Position numbers and translations under genes: made by a program
Assembly: GCA_963715675.1 (NCBI GenBank)
Contig: OY970265.1
Span: 124,001-188,000 of the forward strand
DNA: 64,000 bases
Direction: 5' to 3'
Origin: DASVWZ01 sp963715675
GTDB taxonomy: Bacteria; Acidobacteriota; Terriglobia; Terriglobales; Acidobacteriaceae
The notes under the pieces: model-generated
Told to the model about the DNA's origin: nothing
The model's input: the letters and a program-made list of their open reading frames with translations, nothing else
The model's database searches: none
Part shown: positions 8,449 through 16,961 of the stretch, piece after piece
Position numbering within the stretch: the first letter of the stretch is position 1
Layout of the letters: every line of letters begins with the position of its first letter

Positions 8449-9171
8449 ATGAGGCGAACTTCGAGGAAGCCATCCAATCTTTCGGAATCACTGCAACGCC
8501 ACCTGAACGCATACGCGCTGGCGGCGAGCGCGGCTGGCGTCGGCATTTTAGCGTTGGGGCAGTCTGCCGAAGCCAGGGTTGTTTACACTCCGGCACACAG
8601 GTGGCTTCCACTCAACCAGTATCACTACCTTGATCTCAACCATGACGGCGTGAATGATTTCAGATTCATTCTGGGCTCCTCCGTTAGGTCTTCGGGTTTC
8701 TCTCGCGGTTTGACCGTAGAGCAGGTCGCGACATCGCAAGTGCAGAACGCTATTTACTCGATAAGCAGCCAGCACGTCCTTTGCGCGGCAGCCTTGCCCA
8801 AGGGAACGAAGGTTGGACCCAAGAGTCCCGGCTTTCGATTACAGCTGAAGGCGGCTTTCCTGTTCCAAATCGCTTCTAATCCCGATTGCACGTCGTATTG
8901 GAAGTTTGGCCCTTGGATGAATGTTAAGGGGCAAGCTTATCTCGGGGTGAAATTCGCGATTCAGGGAAAGGTCCATTACGGATGGGCAAGGCTGGGACAT
9001 ATTCAGCACAACAAACGGCCTAAAGCGGAGCTCACGGGCTACGCCTACGAGACGATTCCCGGCAAGCCCATCATCACCGGCAAGACCAAAGGCCCGGATG
9101 TCATCACACTGGAACCCGCCAGCCTCGGAGCCTTGGCAGCGGGATCGTCGAGGGCTCACAGCGGGAGATAA
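8449..9171 (+). CDS. Exported protein, tandem family copy 3
   Basis: The 240-residue paralogue begins MRRTSRKPSNLSESLQRHLN after GGAGGAATT, 21 bases behind copy 2. It keeps the YALAASAAGVGILALGQSAE signal region, the LDLNHDGVNDF loop, VHYGWARLG and TGYAYETIPGKPIITGKTK blocks, and ends ASLGALAAGSSRAHSGR. The central part (about residues 75-150) differs most from the other copies, with Cys residues at other places, so the variable middle probably determines what each copy binds or forms. No enzyme motif is seen. Confidence 0.8.
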   Translation: MRRTSRKPSNLSESLQRHLNAYALAASAAGVGILALGQSAEARVVYTPAHRWLPLNQYHYLDLNHDGVNDFRFILGSSVRSSGFSRGLTVEQVATSQVQNAIYSISSQHVLCAAALPKGTKVGPKSPGFRLQLKAAFLFQIASNPDCTSYWKFGPWMNVKGQAYLGVKFAIQGKVHYGWARLGHIQHNKRPKAELTGYAYETIPGKPIITGKTKGPDVITLEPASLGALAAGSSRAHSGR

Positions 9172-9191
9172 TCAGTAGAAGCGAGGAATCT

Positions 9192-9932
9192 ATGAAACGA
9201 ACCTCGAGGAACTCATCCGAACTTTCGCAATCGGTGGAAAGGCGCTTGAGCGCCTACGCGCTGGCCGCGAGTGCGGCGGCAGTGGGAATGTTGGCGTTGA
9301 CGCAGCCAGCAGAAGCGGAAATCATCTACACCCACGCGAACCGAGTGATGCCTCCCTGCCGCCCCCACCAGCAACCGTGCTTCAGGCTTGACCTCAACCA
9401 CGACAACGTTGCCGACTTCAGGGTGGTGTGGTTCGCCAACAGCGCAAAGAGTGGTTCGGGATCGAATGGCTCATCCTTCCTTGGGATGCGTCCCGCGAAA
9501 TACAAACCAAAGAACGAGATTTGGGGAACAATATCAACTTCCTGGGATAAGCGGCAGTTCCCCGTCGCTGCTGCCTTGAGTTCTGGTGTCTCGATCGGCC
9601 CAAACTCGGTGAAGTTTCAACCTGGAAACTCCGGAATGATGGGTTGGGACGACGTCGGCGGTTCATGCAGCTGCGGAGGCGGGTGGGGTAAGTGGGGAGG
9701 GGCGCAGGACAAATATCTCGGCCTGAAGTTTCTCATCAAAGGGAATGTGCATTATGGGTGGGCGCGGCTGAGCACGAACAGTCAAGAAGTAAAACTGACG
9801 GGCTACGCCTACGAGACGATCCCCAACAAGCCCATCACTACCGGCCAGACCAAAGGCCCGGATGTCATCACGCTGGACCCCGGCAGCCTGGGAGCCTTGG
9901 CAGCGGGATCGGCTGGACGCTCAAGAAAGTAG
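9192..9932 (+). CDS. Exported protein, tandem family copy 4
   Basis: The last of the four paralogues has 246 residues and starts 20 bases after copy 3 behind GAGGAATCT. It keeps the YALAASAAAVGMLALTQPAE signal region, LDLNHDNVADF, YLGLKFLIKGNVHYGWARL and TGYAYETIPNKPI. The mature N terminus carries extra Cys and His (PPCRPHQQPCF), and around residue 155 there is a Gly/Cys-rich loop (GGSCSCGGGWG). The tail is PGSLGALAAGSAGRSRK, shorter than in the others. The gene converges with the propeller gene on the minus strand with 27 bases between the stops. Confidence 0.8.
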   Translation: MKRTSRNSSELSQSVERRLSAYALAASAAAVGMLALTQPAEAEIIYTHANRVMPPCRPHQQPCFRLDLNHDNVADFRVVWFANSAKSGSGSNGSSFLGMRPAKYKPKNEIWGTISTSWDKRQFPVAAALSSGVSIGPNSVKFQPGNSGMMGWDDVGGSCSCGGGWGKWGGAQDKYLGLKFLIKGNVHYGWARLSTNSQEVKLTGYAYETIPNKPITTGQTKGPDVITLDPGSLGALAAGSAGRSRK

Positions 9933-9959
9933 CGTCGGGCGTTCGCAAGCTGCTCCTGC

Positions 9960-11168
9960 TTACTCCCGACCATGCTTCAGGCTGAAGGCGTAAAGGGTGC
10001 CGTCGTACAAGCCGACATAAATCACACCATTCACCACGACAGGCGAGGATGATATGTAAGCGCCGGTCCGGTAGCTCCAGAGCTTGGCGCCGGTGTGCAT
10101 ATCCAGAGCATATACGTTGTAATCGCCCGAACCGACATAAACAACTCCATTGGCGGCGGCGGGCGACGCAATCACAACATTGCCGGTCTGGTAACTCCAC
10201 AGCTTAGCGCCGGTGCGCGCGTCCAGAGCGTACACGGTGCCGTCGTCCGAGCCGACGTAGACCACCCCATTCGCCACGGCGGGTGAGGATTCTACAGAGT
10301 CGCCAGTGTGGTACCTCCACAGCTCAGCGCCGGTGCGCGCACTCAAAGCATACACGTTGCTGTCGTTCGAGCCGACGTGAACCACCCCATTCGCCACGGC
10401 GGGCGAGGAGCGCACCCAATTTCCCGTCTGGTAGCTCCAGAGCTTAGCACCGGTGTGCGCATTCAGAGCATACACGTTGTCATCCAATGATCCGACATAA
10501 ACCACCCCACTGGTAACAGCGGGGGAGGACGCCACTCCGTCGTGGGTCGCATAGCTCCATAGCTTAGCGCCGGTCTTCGCATCCAGAGCATACACATTGG
10601 AGTCGCTTGAGCCGATATAGACCACCCCGTTAGCTACAGTGGGCGAGGAATCCACAGGGTCGCCGGTCTGGTAGCTCCACACCTCGGCACCGGTGTGTGC
10701 ATCCAGTGCATACACGTTGCGGTCCCACGAAGCGACATAGACCATCCTATTCGCAACTGCGGGTGAGCAAAAATCTACGATCGCTCCGGTCTGGTAGCTC
10801 CACAGCCCGGCGCCACTGTGTGCATCCAGCGCATACACGTTGTGGTTGGTTGAGCCAATATAGACCACTCCATCCGCAACAGCGGGCGAGGAATCTAAGT
10901 AGCCGCCAATGTGGTAGCTCCATCTCAGCGCGAGGTGTCTGACATTCCTAGCCGTTAGAAACCTCTCATACGGGTTGAAGCGCGTCATGTCGTGTCTGTG
11001 GAATTGGCTCCAATTGGTGAGCACATGGGTCGCGGGCCGACCGCCTGAGGCCGAGGGCGAACTCGCGGCTTGGCCAAAGCAGAATCCTGCGAGCAGAAAG
11101 ATTGCGACGCACGCCAGACCCAACCGCTTCCCGGTCTTCATTGAATCCGTCCTTTTCATGATTGCCAT
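9960..11168 (-). CDS. Secreted PQQ-like beta-propeller repeat protein
   Basis: The 402-residue protein has a signal peptide (residues about 10-35, ending FCFGQ) and then eight repeats of about 39-40 residues with the pattern LWSYQTG...SSPAVANGVVYVGS...NVYALDAHTGAK. Eight such repeats fit one closed propeller of the PQQ/BamB type. The catalytic Asp and metal ligands of true quinoprotein dehydrogenases are not seen, so it is more likely a binding or scaffold protein. ATG 11168 follows GAGGAAG; ATG 11141 with AAAGGA is an alternative. At DNA level the repeats are about 120 bases long and very similar, so this stretch is prone to recombination. Confidence 0.85.
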   Translation of the reverse strand: MAIMKRTDSMKTGKRLGLACVAIFLLAGFCFGQAASSPSASGGRPATHVLTNWSQFHRHDMTRFNPYERFLTARNVRHLALRWSYHIGGYLDSSPAVADGVVYIGSTNHNVYALDAHSGAGLWSYQTGAIVDFCSPAVANRMVYVASWDRNVYALDAHTGAEVWSYQTGDPVDSSPTVANGVVYIGSSDSNVYALDAKTGAKLWSYATHDGVASSPAVTSGVVYVGSLDDNVYALNAHTGAKLWSYQTGNWVRSSPAVANGVVHVGSNDSNVYALSARTGAELWRYHTGDSVESSPAVANGVVYVGSDDGTVYALDARTGAKLWSYQTGNVVIASPAAANGVVYVGSGDYNVYALDMHTGAKLWSYRTGAYISSSPVVVNGVIYVGLYDGTLYAFSLKHGRE

Positions 11169-11789
11169 GTTAGCTTCCTCTGCGGTGTTGGATTGTTCCC
11201 CACGGGCGGCTCCGAACTGTGAAGTCCACGGTGCGAAAGCAGGACCAAATACCGTTTAGACGGTGGGAGAGGGAGTGGTATTCAGCCTGCCGACCATTCT
11301 TGTCCGCGTCCCCTGCCTTGTCAAGGTTTTTGGTGTGACCTCCATCCTTGACAAAACTACCCAGCCCATCAAACAATATCACATAGATATTCAATCTAGT
11401 TTGTGATTAGCCGCTAAGCGGAGCCAGAATGCAGCCAAGGGCGCAAGCCCTGGGTAGAGACCAAGAAATGAGCAAGCCCGGAGGGGCGAAAGAGCAGATG
11501 CGAGACGAGGCCGGACAACTAAGTCCTTTGCTTTCTATATTATGATATAAAGTCTTTATAATCTATATTTTGCGGCTGTTAGTGCGAAATCGATGCGAAA
11601 AACGCATCAAAACGGCCCTCTCAAGAACGTTTGTTTTCTACACCTTGTACGACCGCAAAACGGCAAGCCCCTTGTTATCTATGTCTTGCAAAACGCAAGA
11701 AATGGGGGTGGGGGTATCACCAACCGCAGCGGCTGATCGAGATGAACGGGCGGGAACGCCCGCGCCTACATCGACTGACTAGAGCCGTC
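11169..11789. other. Intergenic region with AT-rich stretch and a dispersed motif
   Basis: No credible gene is seen in about 620 bases. The region contains an AT-rich block near 11530-11575 (TATTATGATATAAAG), a GC hairpin with a GGAA loop at 11747-11762 (CGGGCG/CGCCCG) close to the 3' end of the TPR gene, and a segment GGCGCAAGCCCTGGG near 11440 whose complement recurs in the aceA terminator region near 16596. Confidence 0.5.
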
Positions 11790-13439
11790 CTATTTCGGGC
11801 GGCCCTTCGGCCGTCCGACTCGGCTGAGAATCCGGCGAACTTTTTTCGGGGACATGGAAAGCCGGGTGGCCACCCGGGAAACTTTGCGGCCCTCCCGCTC
11901 CCAGACTTTGGGAATGATGAGTTCGGCGAATTCCTCGGCGATTTGCTGGAAAGTTTTATCGCCGACTGAACCTTGCGACCAGGCGCGAAGCACCGGGCTC
12001 ACGCTGCCGCCCCGCAGAGTCTTGGCCTTGAGCGTCTGCAGATCGTCCCAACCGTCATCCGCGTGATCGCCTTTGGAAAGGGCAGTGGCCTGGTCGTAAC
12101 AGCGCCTCGCCGATTCGGGATCGTCGAAAAAACGATTGCAGTAGGTCAGTCCCTGCCAGACATAGGCACTGGCGAGCAGGCGCCGGTTCTGGGTATGTTT
12201 GGCCAACTCGATGGCTTCCTGGGCGCCATCCTGGGCCAGCCGGGCATGACTGCTCGGTTCGGCGCTTTCGCCGATGCCTTCGTCCACGCGAGCGTTTTCG
12301 ATCATGCATTGCAGCAGCCGCGCGCGGGCCATGAGGATGTAGTCCCGCCGTTCTTCTCCCAGGCGAAAGGCGGCCTGCGCCTCAGTGTCTGCCTTCTCCA
12401 GATCTCCGTTGTCCAAATGAAGGTAGCCGTAATTCAAATGAACGCTGCCCAATCCGTGATGATTTGCATACTGCCGGTAAATGATCGCGGCTTCGTCAAG
12501 TTCGGCGAGCGCTTCCTGCCGAAGCTGCTCAAAACGATTGCGGTAGGGAAGCTTGCGGTCACCGTCACTGGCGCGGCCGCGCGTGGCGGCCTTGCGGCGG
12601 CGCGCCGCGTCGGTATCGATTTTGCCGCGCAGTTGCAGCGCGATGAGCCGCTTCACATATGCCATGTTGTTCAGAGAGCGCGCGATGTTCCGATGCTGGG
12701 GATTGAGTTTCTTGTAGTGTGCGATGGCCGCGGTGAAGTTCTCAATGGCGTGCTGAAATCGCCCCTGACGGCCGGCAATCCGGCCGTACGACGAATGGAT
12801 ATTGCCCAGGGTGAGATAGTCGTCTGTCTTGCTCAGGATCGCCTCGGCGGCCTTCAGGATATCCACGGCCTGCTTGGCGTCCCCTTTCTGAAACCAGAGC
12901 CAGCTTTCCAGTACTCGCATGACGGCGGCCATGGGTGCGTGGCCGAGTTCGGAGGCAATGGTGCTGCCCTTCACGGCGAACGCCAGGGCCTGATCGTACT
13001 CGCCCTTCATGCGCAGGCAGCGGCCCTTCCAGAAATTCGCAATGGCCAGAAGTTCTTGGTCGTTGGTCTCGTGGTCGAGACTCAGGACAACATCAAAGTG
13101 CTGAATGGCCTCGTCGGTCGACTCCTCGGCCATCGCTACCATGCCCTCTGCCATGCGCAGGTGCAGATAGTCATGCAGTGGCAGACGTCCGCGGAGAGGT
13201 TTGGAAAAGCGGGAGACAATGTCCTTGACCAGTCCCACCCGCTGGAAGCCGACGTCCACCCACTGGGCCAGATAGCCGGCGAAAAGCCCTGCGTTCTCCT
13301 GTCCCGGGTCGAACGAGGTGAGCAGGTGCCGATGCTCTTCCAGACGCGCCATTCCGCGTCCCACGCGGCGGCGCACCAGATCTTCCTTCAGTTGCGCGAG
13401 AAATTCATCCGGGATCTCTGCCGAGTTGTGGCTCATCAT
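11790..13439 (-). CDS. TPR protein with C-terminal helix-turn-helix, in the aceB operon
   Basis: The 549-residue soluble protein has no signal peptide. Residues about 70-450 are helical TPR-like repeats (for example LGNIHSSYGRIAGRQGRFQ, GLGSVHLNYGYLHLDNGDL). Residues about 500-549 (IPKVWEREGRKVSRVATR, then LSMSPKKVRRILSRVG) look like a Fis-type helix-turn-helix followed by a basic tail, GRPKGRPK. The start lies 23 bases after the aceB stop on the same strand, so the two genes are probably co-transcribed. The combination suggests a DNA-binding sensor protein tied to glyoxylate metabolism. The ligand, target and sign of control are unknown. Confidence 0.75.
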   Translation of the reverse strand: MMSHNSAEIPDEFLAQLKEDLVRRRVGRGMARLEEHRHLLTSFDPGQENAGLFAGYLAQWVDVGFQRVGLVKDIVSRFSKPLRGRLPLHDYLHLRMAEGMVAMAEESTDEAIQHFDVVLSLDHETNDQELLAIANFWKGRCLRMKGEYDQALAFAVKGSTIASELGHAPMAAVMRVLESWLWFQKGDAKQAVDILKAAEAILSKTDDYLTLGNIHSSYGRIAGRQGRFQHAIENFTAAIAHYKKLNPQHRNIARSLNNMAYVKRLIALQLRGKIDTDAARRRKAATRGRASDGDRKLPYRNRFEQLRQEALAELDEAAIIYRQYANHHGLGSVHLNYGYLHLDNGDLEKADTEAQAAFRLGEERRDYILMARARLLQCMIENARVDEGIGESAEPSSHARLAQDGAQEAIELAKHTQNRRLLASAYVWQGLTYCNRFFDDPESARRCYDQATALSKGDHADDGWDDLQTLKAKTLRGGSVSPVLRAWSQGSVGDKTFQQIAEEFAELIIPKVWEREGRKVSRVATRLSMSPKKVRRILSRVGRPKGRPK

Positions 13440-13462
13440 CCTCGCCGGTGCCCTGCGTATGC

Positions 13463-15010
13463 CTAGTTGATGTAATCATAAGCCACCAGCGTAAGGAATT
13501 CCGCGAAATCCGGACTGGTCATCATGTGGTCGAAAATCTCGGCTGCTTCCGCCAGGCGTGCGCCCCGCAACTTGGCTTTCTGCTCGGCAATCGTTTCCCG
13601 GACCATCTCCCGGGTGACGCGGCGGCCGTCCTGGAGCGCGGCTCCATGCTTGACCCATTGCCACACCTGAGACCGGCAGATCTCGGCCGTGGCGGCATCC
13701 TCCATCAGGTTGTAGATTGGAACGCAGCCCGAGCCTCGCAGCCACGACTCCAGATATTGCAACCCCACGTCGATGTTCCAGCGCAGACCTTCCTCCGTGA
13801 TCTTGCCCGCGGTGACGGCAAGCAGATCTTTCGGGCTGACGCGCACGTCCTCGCGCCGGCGGCTGATCTGGTTCGGCTGGTTCATGTGCGCGTCAAATAT
13901 GTCCTTCGCAATGGGAACCAGGCCGGGGTGGGCCACCCACGTCCCGTCGTGTCCCGCATGCACTTCGCGAAGCTTGTCCTGACGGACTTTGTCGATAGCG
14001 CGCTCGTTGGCCACGGGATCGTTCTTGATGGGGATCTGCGCCGCCATTCCACCCATGGCGTGAATGCCGCGCCGGTGGCAGGTTTGAATCAGCAAGTCCA
14101 CATAGGACTTCAGGAAATGTTTGTCCATGGTCAAGGTGGAGCGGTCGGGAAGGACGAAGTCGGGCCGGTTACGGAATTTCTTGATGAAGCTGAAAATGTA
14201 ATCCCAGCGGCCGCAGTTCAGTCCGGCCGAGTGTTCCCGCAGCTCGTAAAGGATTTCGTCCATCTCGAAGGCAGCCAGAATGGTCTCGATCAGCACGGTA
14301 GCGCGGATGGTGCCTCGCGGGATGCCGAGCTCATCCTGGGCAAAGCAGAAGACGTCGGTCCACAAGCGGGCTTCCAGGTGGTTCTCCAGCTTGGGCAGAT
14401 AGAAGTATGGCCCGGTTCCTTTGCGGATCAGCCGCTTCGCGTTGTGAAAGAAAAACAGCCCGAAGTCGAACAGCGATCCGGAGATGGGCTTGCCGTCAAC
14501 CAGGAAGTGCTTTTCCTCCAGATGCCAGCCGCGGGGCCGGACCATCAACGTAGCCACCCGGGAGTTGAGTTCATAGCGTTTGCCTTCCGGGCTCACATAA
14601 CTGATCGTGCCCTCAATCGCATCCCGGACATTCGCTTGCCCTTCGAGGTTGTTCAGCCAGGTGGGAGAATTCGAGTCTTCAAAGTCGGCCATGAACACGC
14701 TGGCGCCCGAGTTCAGAGCATTGATGATCATCTTGCGATCGACGGGGCCGGTAATCTCCACACGCCGGTCGCGGAGGTCGGCTGGGATAGGCGCGACCGT
14801 CCACTCTTTTTCGCGGATATGCGCCGTTTCAGGGAGAAAGTCGGGCATCTGGCCGGCGTCAATCTGTTGCTGGCGAACGACGCGGCGCGCCAGCAGTTCC
14901 TGGCGGCGGGATCCGAACTTGCGGGCCATTTTCGTCAGGAACGCGCTTGCTTCCGGGGTCAGAACCTGAGTTTCGGCTTCTCGATTGGGCAGGGAGGATG
15001 TCAGGGTCAT
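13463..15010 (-). CDS. aceB: Malate synthase A
   Basis: The 515-residue enzyme condenses glyoxylate with acetyl-CoA to malate in the cytoplasm, the second step of the glyoxylate shunt. Its length matches the A isoform (G is over 700). Diagnostic stretches are VFMADFEDSNSPTW, LMVRPRGWHLEEKH, ATVLIETILAAFEMDEILYE (the signature with the catalytic-site Glu) and GMAAQIPIKND. ATG 15010 is chosen; a TTG 42 bases upstream is in frame but gives an extra tail. It is divergent from aceA across about 95 bases, so a shared control region is likely, and it is followed by the TPR-HTH gene. The shunt allows growth on acetate or fatty acids. Confidence 0.96.
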   Translation of the reverse strand: MTLTSSLPNREAETQVLTPEASAFLTKMARKFGSRRQELLARRVVRQQQIDAGQMPDFLPETAHIREKEWTVAPIPADLRDRRVEITGPVDRKMIINALNSGASVFMADFEDSNSPTWLNNLEGQANVRDAIEGTISYVSPEGKRYELNSRVATLMVRPRGWHLEEKHFLVDGKPISGSLFDFGLFFFHNAKRLIRKGTGPYFYLPKLENHLEARLWTDVFCFAQDELGIPRGTIRATVLIETILAAFEMDEILYELREHSAGLNCGRWDYIFSFIKKFRNRPDFVLPDRSTLTMDKHFLKSYVDLLIQTCHRRGIHAMGGMAAQIPIKNDPVANERAIDKVRQDKLREVHAGHDGTWVAHPGLVPIAKDIFDAHMNQPNQISRRREDVRVSPKDLLAVTAGKITEEGLRWNIDVGLQYLESWLRGSGCVPIYNLMEDAATAEICRSQVWQWVKHGAALQDGRRVTREMVRETIAEQKAKLRGARLAEAAEIFDHMMTSPDFAEFLTLVAYDYIN

Positions 15011-15104
15011 GGAATGATTGTACGGGTCTGCCGGCCGGACATGCTTGTCCAACTAGGACAAAACGGACGAGTCGACCGATACGGATGCCGGAGTTTGCCA
15101 CCCT

Positions 15105-16556
15105 ATGGCTTCTGAGTTCTACTCGTGGCTGGAGGGCAGTTCCGACATGCGCAACTTATCCGCCTCAGAGATCACAAAGCAGTGGCAATCCGACGTCCGC
15201 TGGAAAGGCGTGCAGCGGCCGTACAGCAGCGAAGACGTCATCAAACTGCGAGGTTCGGTCCAGGTTGAACACACCCTGGCGCGCCTGGGCGCAGAACGTC
15301 TCTGGTGGCTGTTGCATCACGAATCGTACGTGCCGGCTCTGGGCGCCCTTACCGGCAACCAGGCCGTCCAGCAAGTGCAGGCGGGGCTTAAGGCCATCTA
15401 CTTGAGCGGTTGGCAGGTCGCCGCCGACGCCAACGACGCCGGCCATATGTATCCCGACCAGAGCCTGTACCCGGCTGACAGCGTTCCCAACGTGGTTCGC
15501 AAGATTAACAACGCCTTGATGCGCGCCGACCAGATCCACCACATGGATGGAAAAGACGAAACCTATTGGTTCGCCCCCATCGTGGCCGACGCCGAAGCTG
15601 GATTCGGGGGCCCCCTGAACGCTTTTGAGTTGATGAAAGCGATGGTCGAGGCGGGCGCGTCGTGCGTGCATTTTGAAGACCAGTTGTCCTCCGCCAAGAA
15701 GTGCGGACATCTTGGCGGAAAAGTTCTGGTGCCGACCTCGGAAGCTATCCAAAAGTTGGTGGCGGCTCGCCTGGCGGCGGACGTGCTCGGCGTACCCACA
15801 CTGATCATGGCCCGTACCGATGCCGATAGCGCACACCTGCTGACCAGCGACATCGATCCGCGGGATCGCGAATTCCTGACTGGCGAGCGGACTCCCGAAG
15901 GCTTCTTCGGCATCAAGGGCGGGTTGCAGTCCGCCATCGCGCGTGCCATTTCCTACGCGCCTTACGCCGATCTGATCTGGTGCGAAACCTCTCATCCCGA
16001 TCTGGAGGAAGCACGTCTGTTCGCGGAAGCGGTGCATGCCAAGTATCCGGGAAAGATGCTGGCTTACAACTGCTCGCCGTCGTTCAACTGGAAGAAGAAC
16101 CTGGACGATGCAACGATCGCAAAGTTCCAGGTTGAATTGGCCAAGATGGGCTACAAGTTCCAGTTCGTGACTTTGGCCGGATTCCATGCCCTGAACCTGA
16201 GCATGTTCGAGCTGGCGCGGGGATACAAGCTTGCCGGCATGACGGCATACTCCAGACTGCAAGAGAAGGAATTCAGCCGCGAATTTCAACATGGATACGA
16301 GGCGGTGAAGCACCAGCGCTTCGTAGGCACGGGCTACTTCGACACGCTCACGCAAGTGATCTCCAGCGGAGCATCCTCGGTGACGGCGCTTGCAGGTTCG
16401 ACCGAGGCCGAACAGTTCGCCGAGATGAAGTTGCAGATGCGGCCGAAACACGGTCCGGATGCGGCATGCCAGCCAATCCTGGGCGAGTGCCCGTCGGTAA
16501 TCGTTCCGGAGATGGTGCCCGGCCCAGAGGAAATGCTACTGCCTTCCGGGGACTAG
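15105..16556 (+). CDS. aceA: Isocitrate lyase
   Basis: The 483-residue enzyme cleaves isocitrate to glyoxylate and succinate. The catalytic hexapeptide KKCGHL is present near residue 200, and WKGVQRPYSSEDVIKLRGS is the typical N-terminal block. VADAEAGFGG holds metal-binding Asp residues and AYNCSPSFNWKK lies in the active site. The size is normal. ATG 15105 gives a 14-residue extension before an alternative start at 15147 (MRNLSASEI), which better matches usual family N termini. It is divergent from aceB, which completes the shunt. Two hairpins follow the stop codon. Confidence 0.96.
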   Translation: MASEFYSWLEGSSDMRNLSASEITKQWQSDVRWKGVQRPYSSEDVIKLRGSVQVEHTLARLGAERLWWLLHHESYVPALGALTGNQAVQQVQAGLKAIYLSGWQVAADANDAGHMYPDQSLYPADSVPNVVRKINNALMRADQIHHMDGKDETYWFAPIVADAEAGFGGPLNAFELMKAMVEAGASCVHFEDQLSSAKKCGHLGGKVLVPTSEAIQKLVAARLAADVLGVPTLIMARTDADSAHLLTSDIDPRDREFLTGERTPEGFFGIKGGLQSAIARAISYAPYADLIWCETSHPDLEEARLFAEAVHAKYPGKMLAYNCSPSFNWKKNLDDATIAKFQVELAKMGYKFQFVTLAGFHALNLSMFELARGYKLAGMTAYSRLQEKEFSREFQHGYEAVKHQRFVGTGYFDTLTQVISSGASSVTALAGSTEAEQFAEMKLQMRPKHGPDAACQPILGECPSVIVPEMVPGPEEMLLPSGD

Positions 16557-16575
16557 CCCGCAAGCGCTGCGGGCT
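16555..16575 (+). terminator. Hairpin directly after aceA
   Basis: AGCCCGC (16555-16561) pairs with GCGGGCT (16569-16575) around a seven-base loop, starting inside the stop codon. It is followed by TTGGCTGATTTT, a weak T tract. Confidence 0.6.
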
Positions 16576-16591
16576 TGGCTGATTTTCAACT

Positions 16592-16619
16592 GAAGCCCAG
16601 GGCTTGCGCCTTGGGCTTC
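16592..16619 (+). terminator. Second hairpin downstream of aceA
   Basis: GAAGCCCAGG pairs with CCTTGGGCTTC with one wobble or bulge and is followed by GTTCTT. Its core CCCAGGGCTTGCGCC recurs in reverse complement near 11440, so this may also be a member of a dispersed intergenic repeat. Confidence 0.55.
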
Positions 16620-16853
16620 GTTCTTACGCCGGTTCGCCGCTGTCTTGGTTGCACCAGGCCGTTCGTGGGCCCCTCGTCTGGCGCTTCCCGATCCTTGTAT
16701 TGGATGACCCGCCTCAGTTGAAACGCAATCCCTTCACTCGATCATCTACAACACGGTCCGCTCCCCCCGGCCTTTGGGATACCTACCCCCAGTTCCTGCT
16801 GCAACTCTCATCGCAACGAAAGGAATGAAAAGTGTCACCTATCCTCTGGACGA

Positions 16854-16885
16854 GTCGGTAGTGGGCTGTTCAGCCCACTACCGAC
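16854..16885. repeat. Perfect 15-bp inverted repeat
   Basis: GTCGGTAGTGGGCTG at 16854-16868 and its exact complement at 16871-16885 are separated by TT. It lies 76 bases before the chosen start of the TPR gene. The arm is longer than a normal operator and no T tract follows, so a structured leader, a palindromic element or an attenuator is possible. Confidence 0.8.
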
Positions 16886-16961
16886 GAGTACAGGGAATTG
16901 ACCTTTGGAGCAAGCAATGAGAGACTGTCTGCGCTCCCTCCGGAATTGTCTGCGAGGTCAT

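Noticed and set aside
6942..11168. A CRISPR-like repeat array
   Set aside because: The repetition comes from tandem protein paralogues and propeller repeats. No short direct repeats with unique spacers and no cas genes are seen.
11973..13466. Long plus-strand frame opposite the TPR-HTH gene
   Set aside because: Composition and position mirror the real gene, and no ribosome binding site or motif is seen. The frame opposite aceB (13448-15115) is rejected for the same reason.
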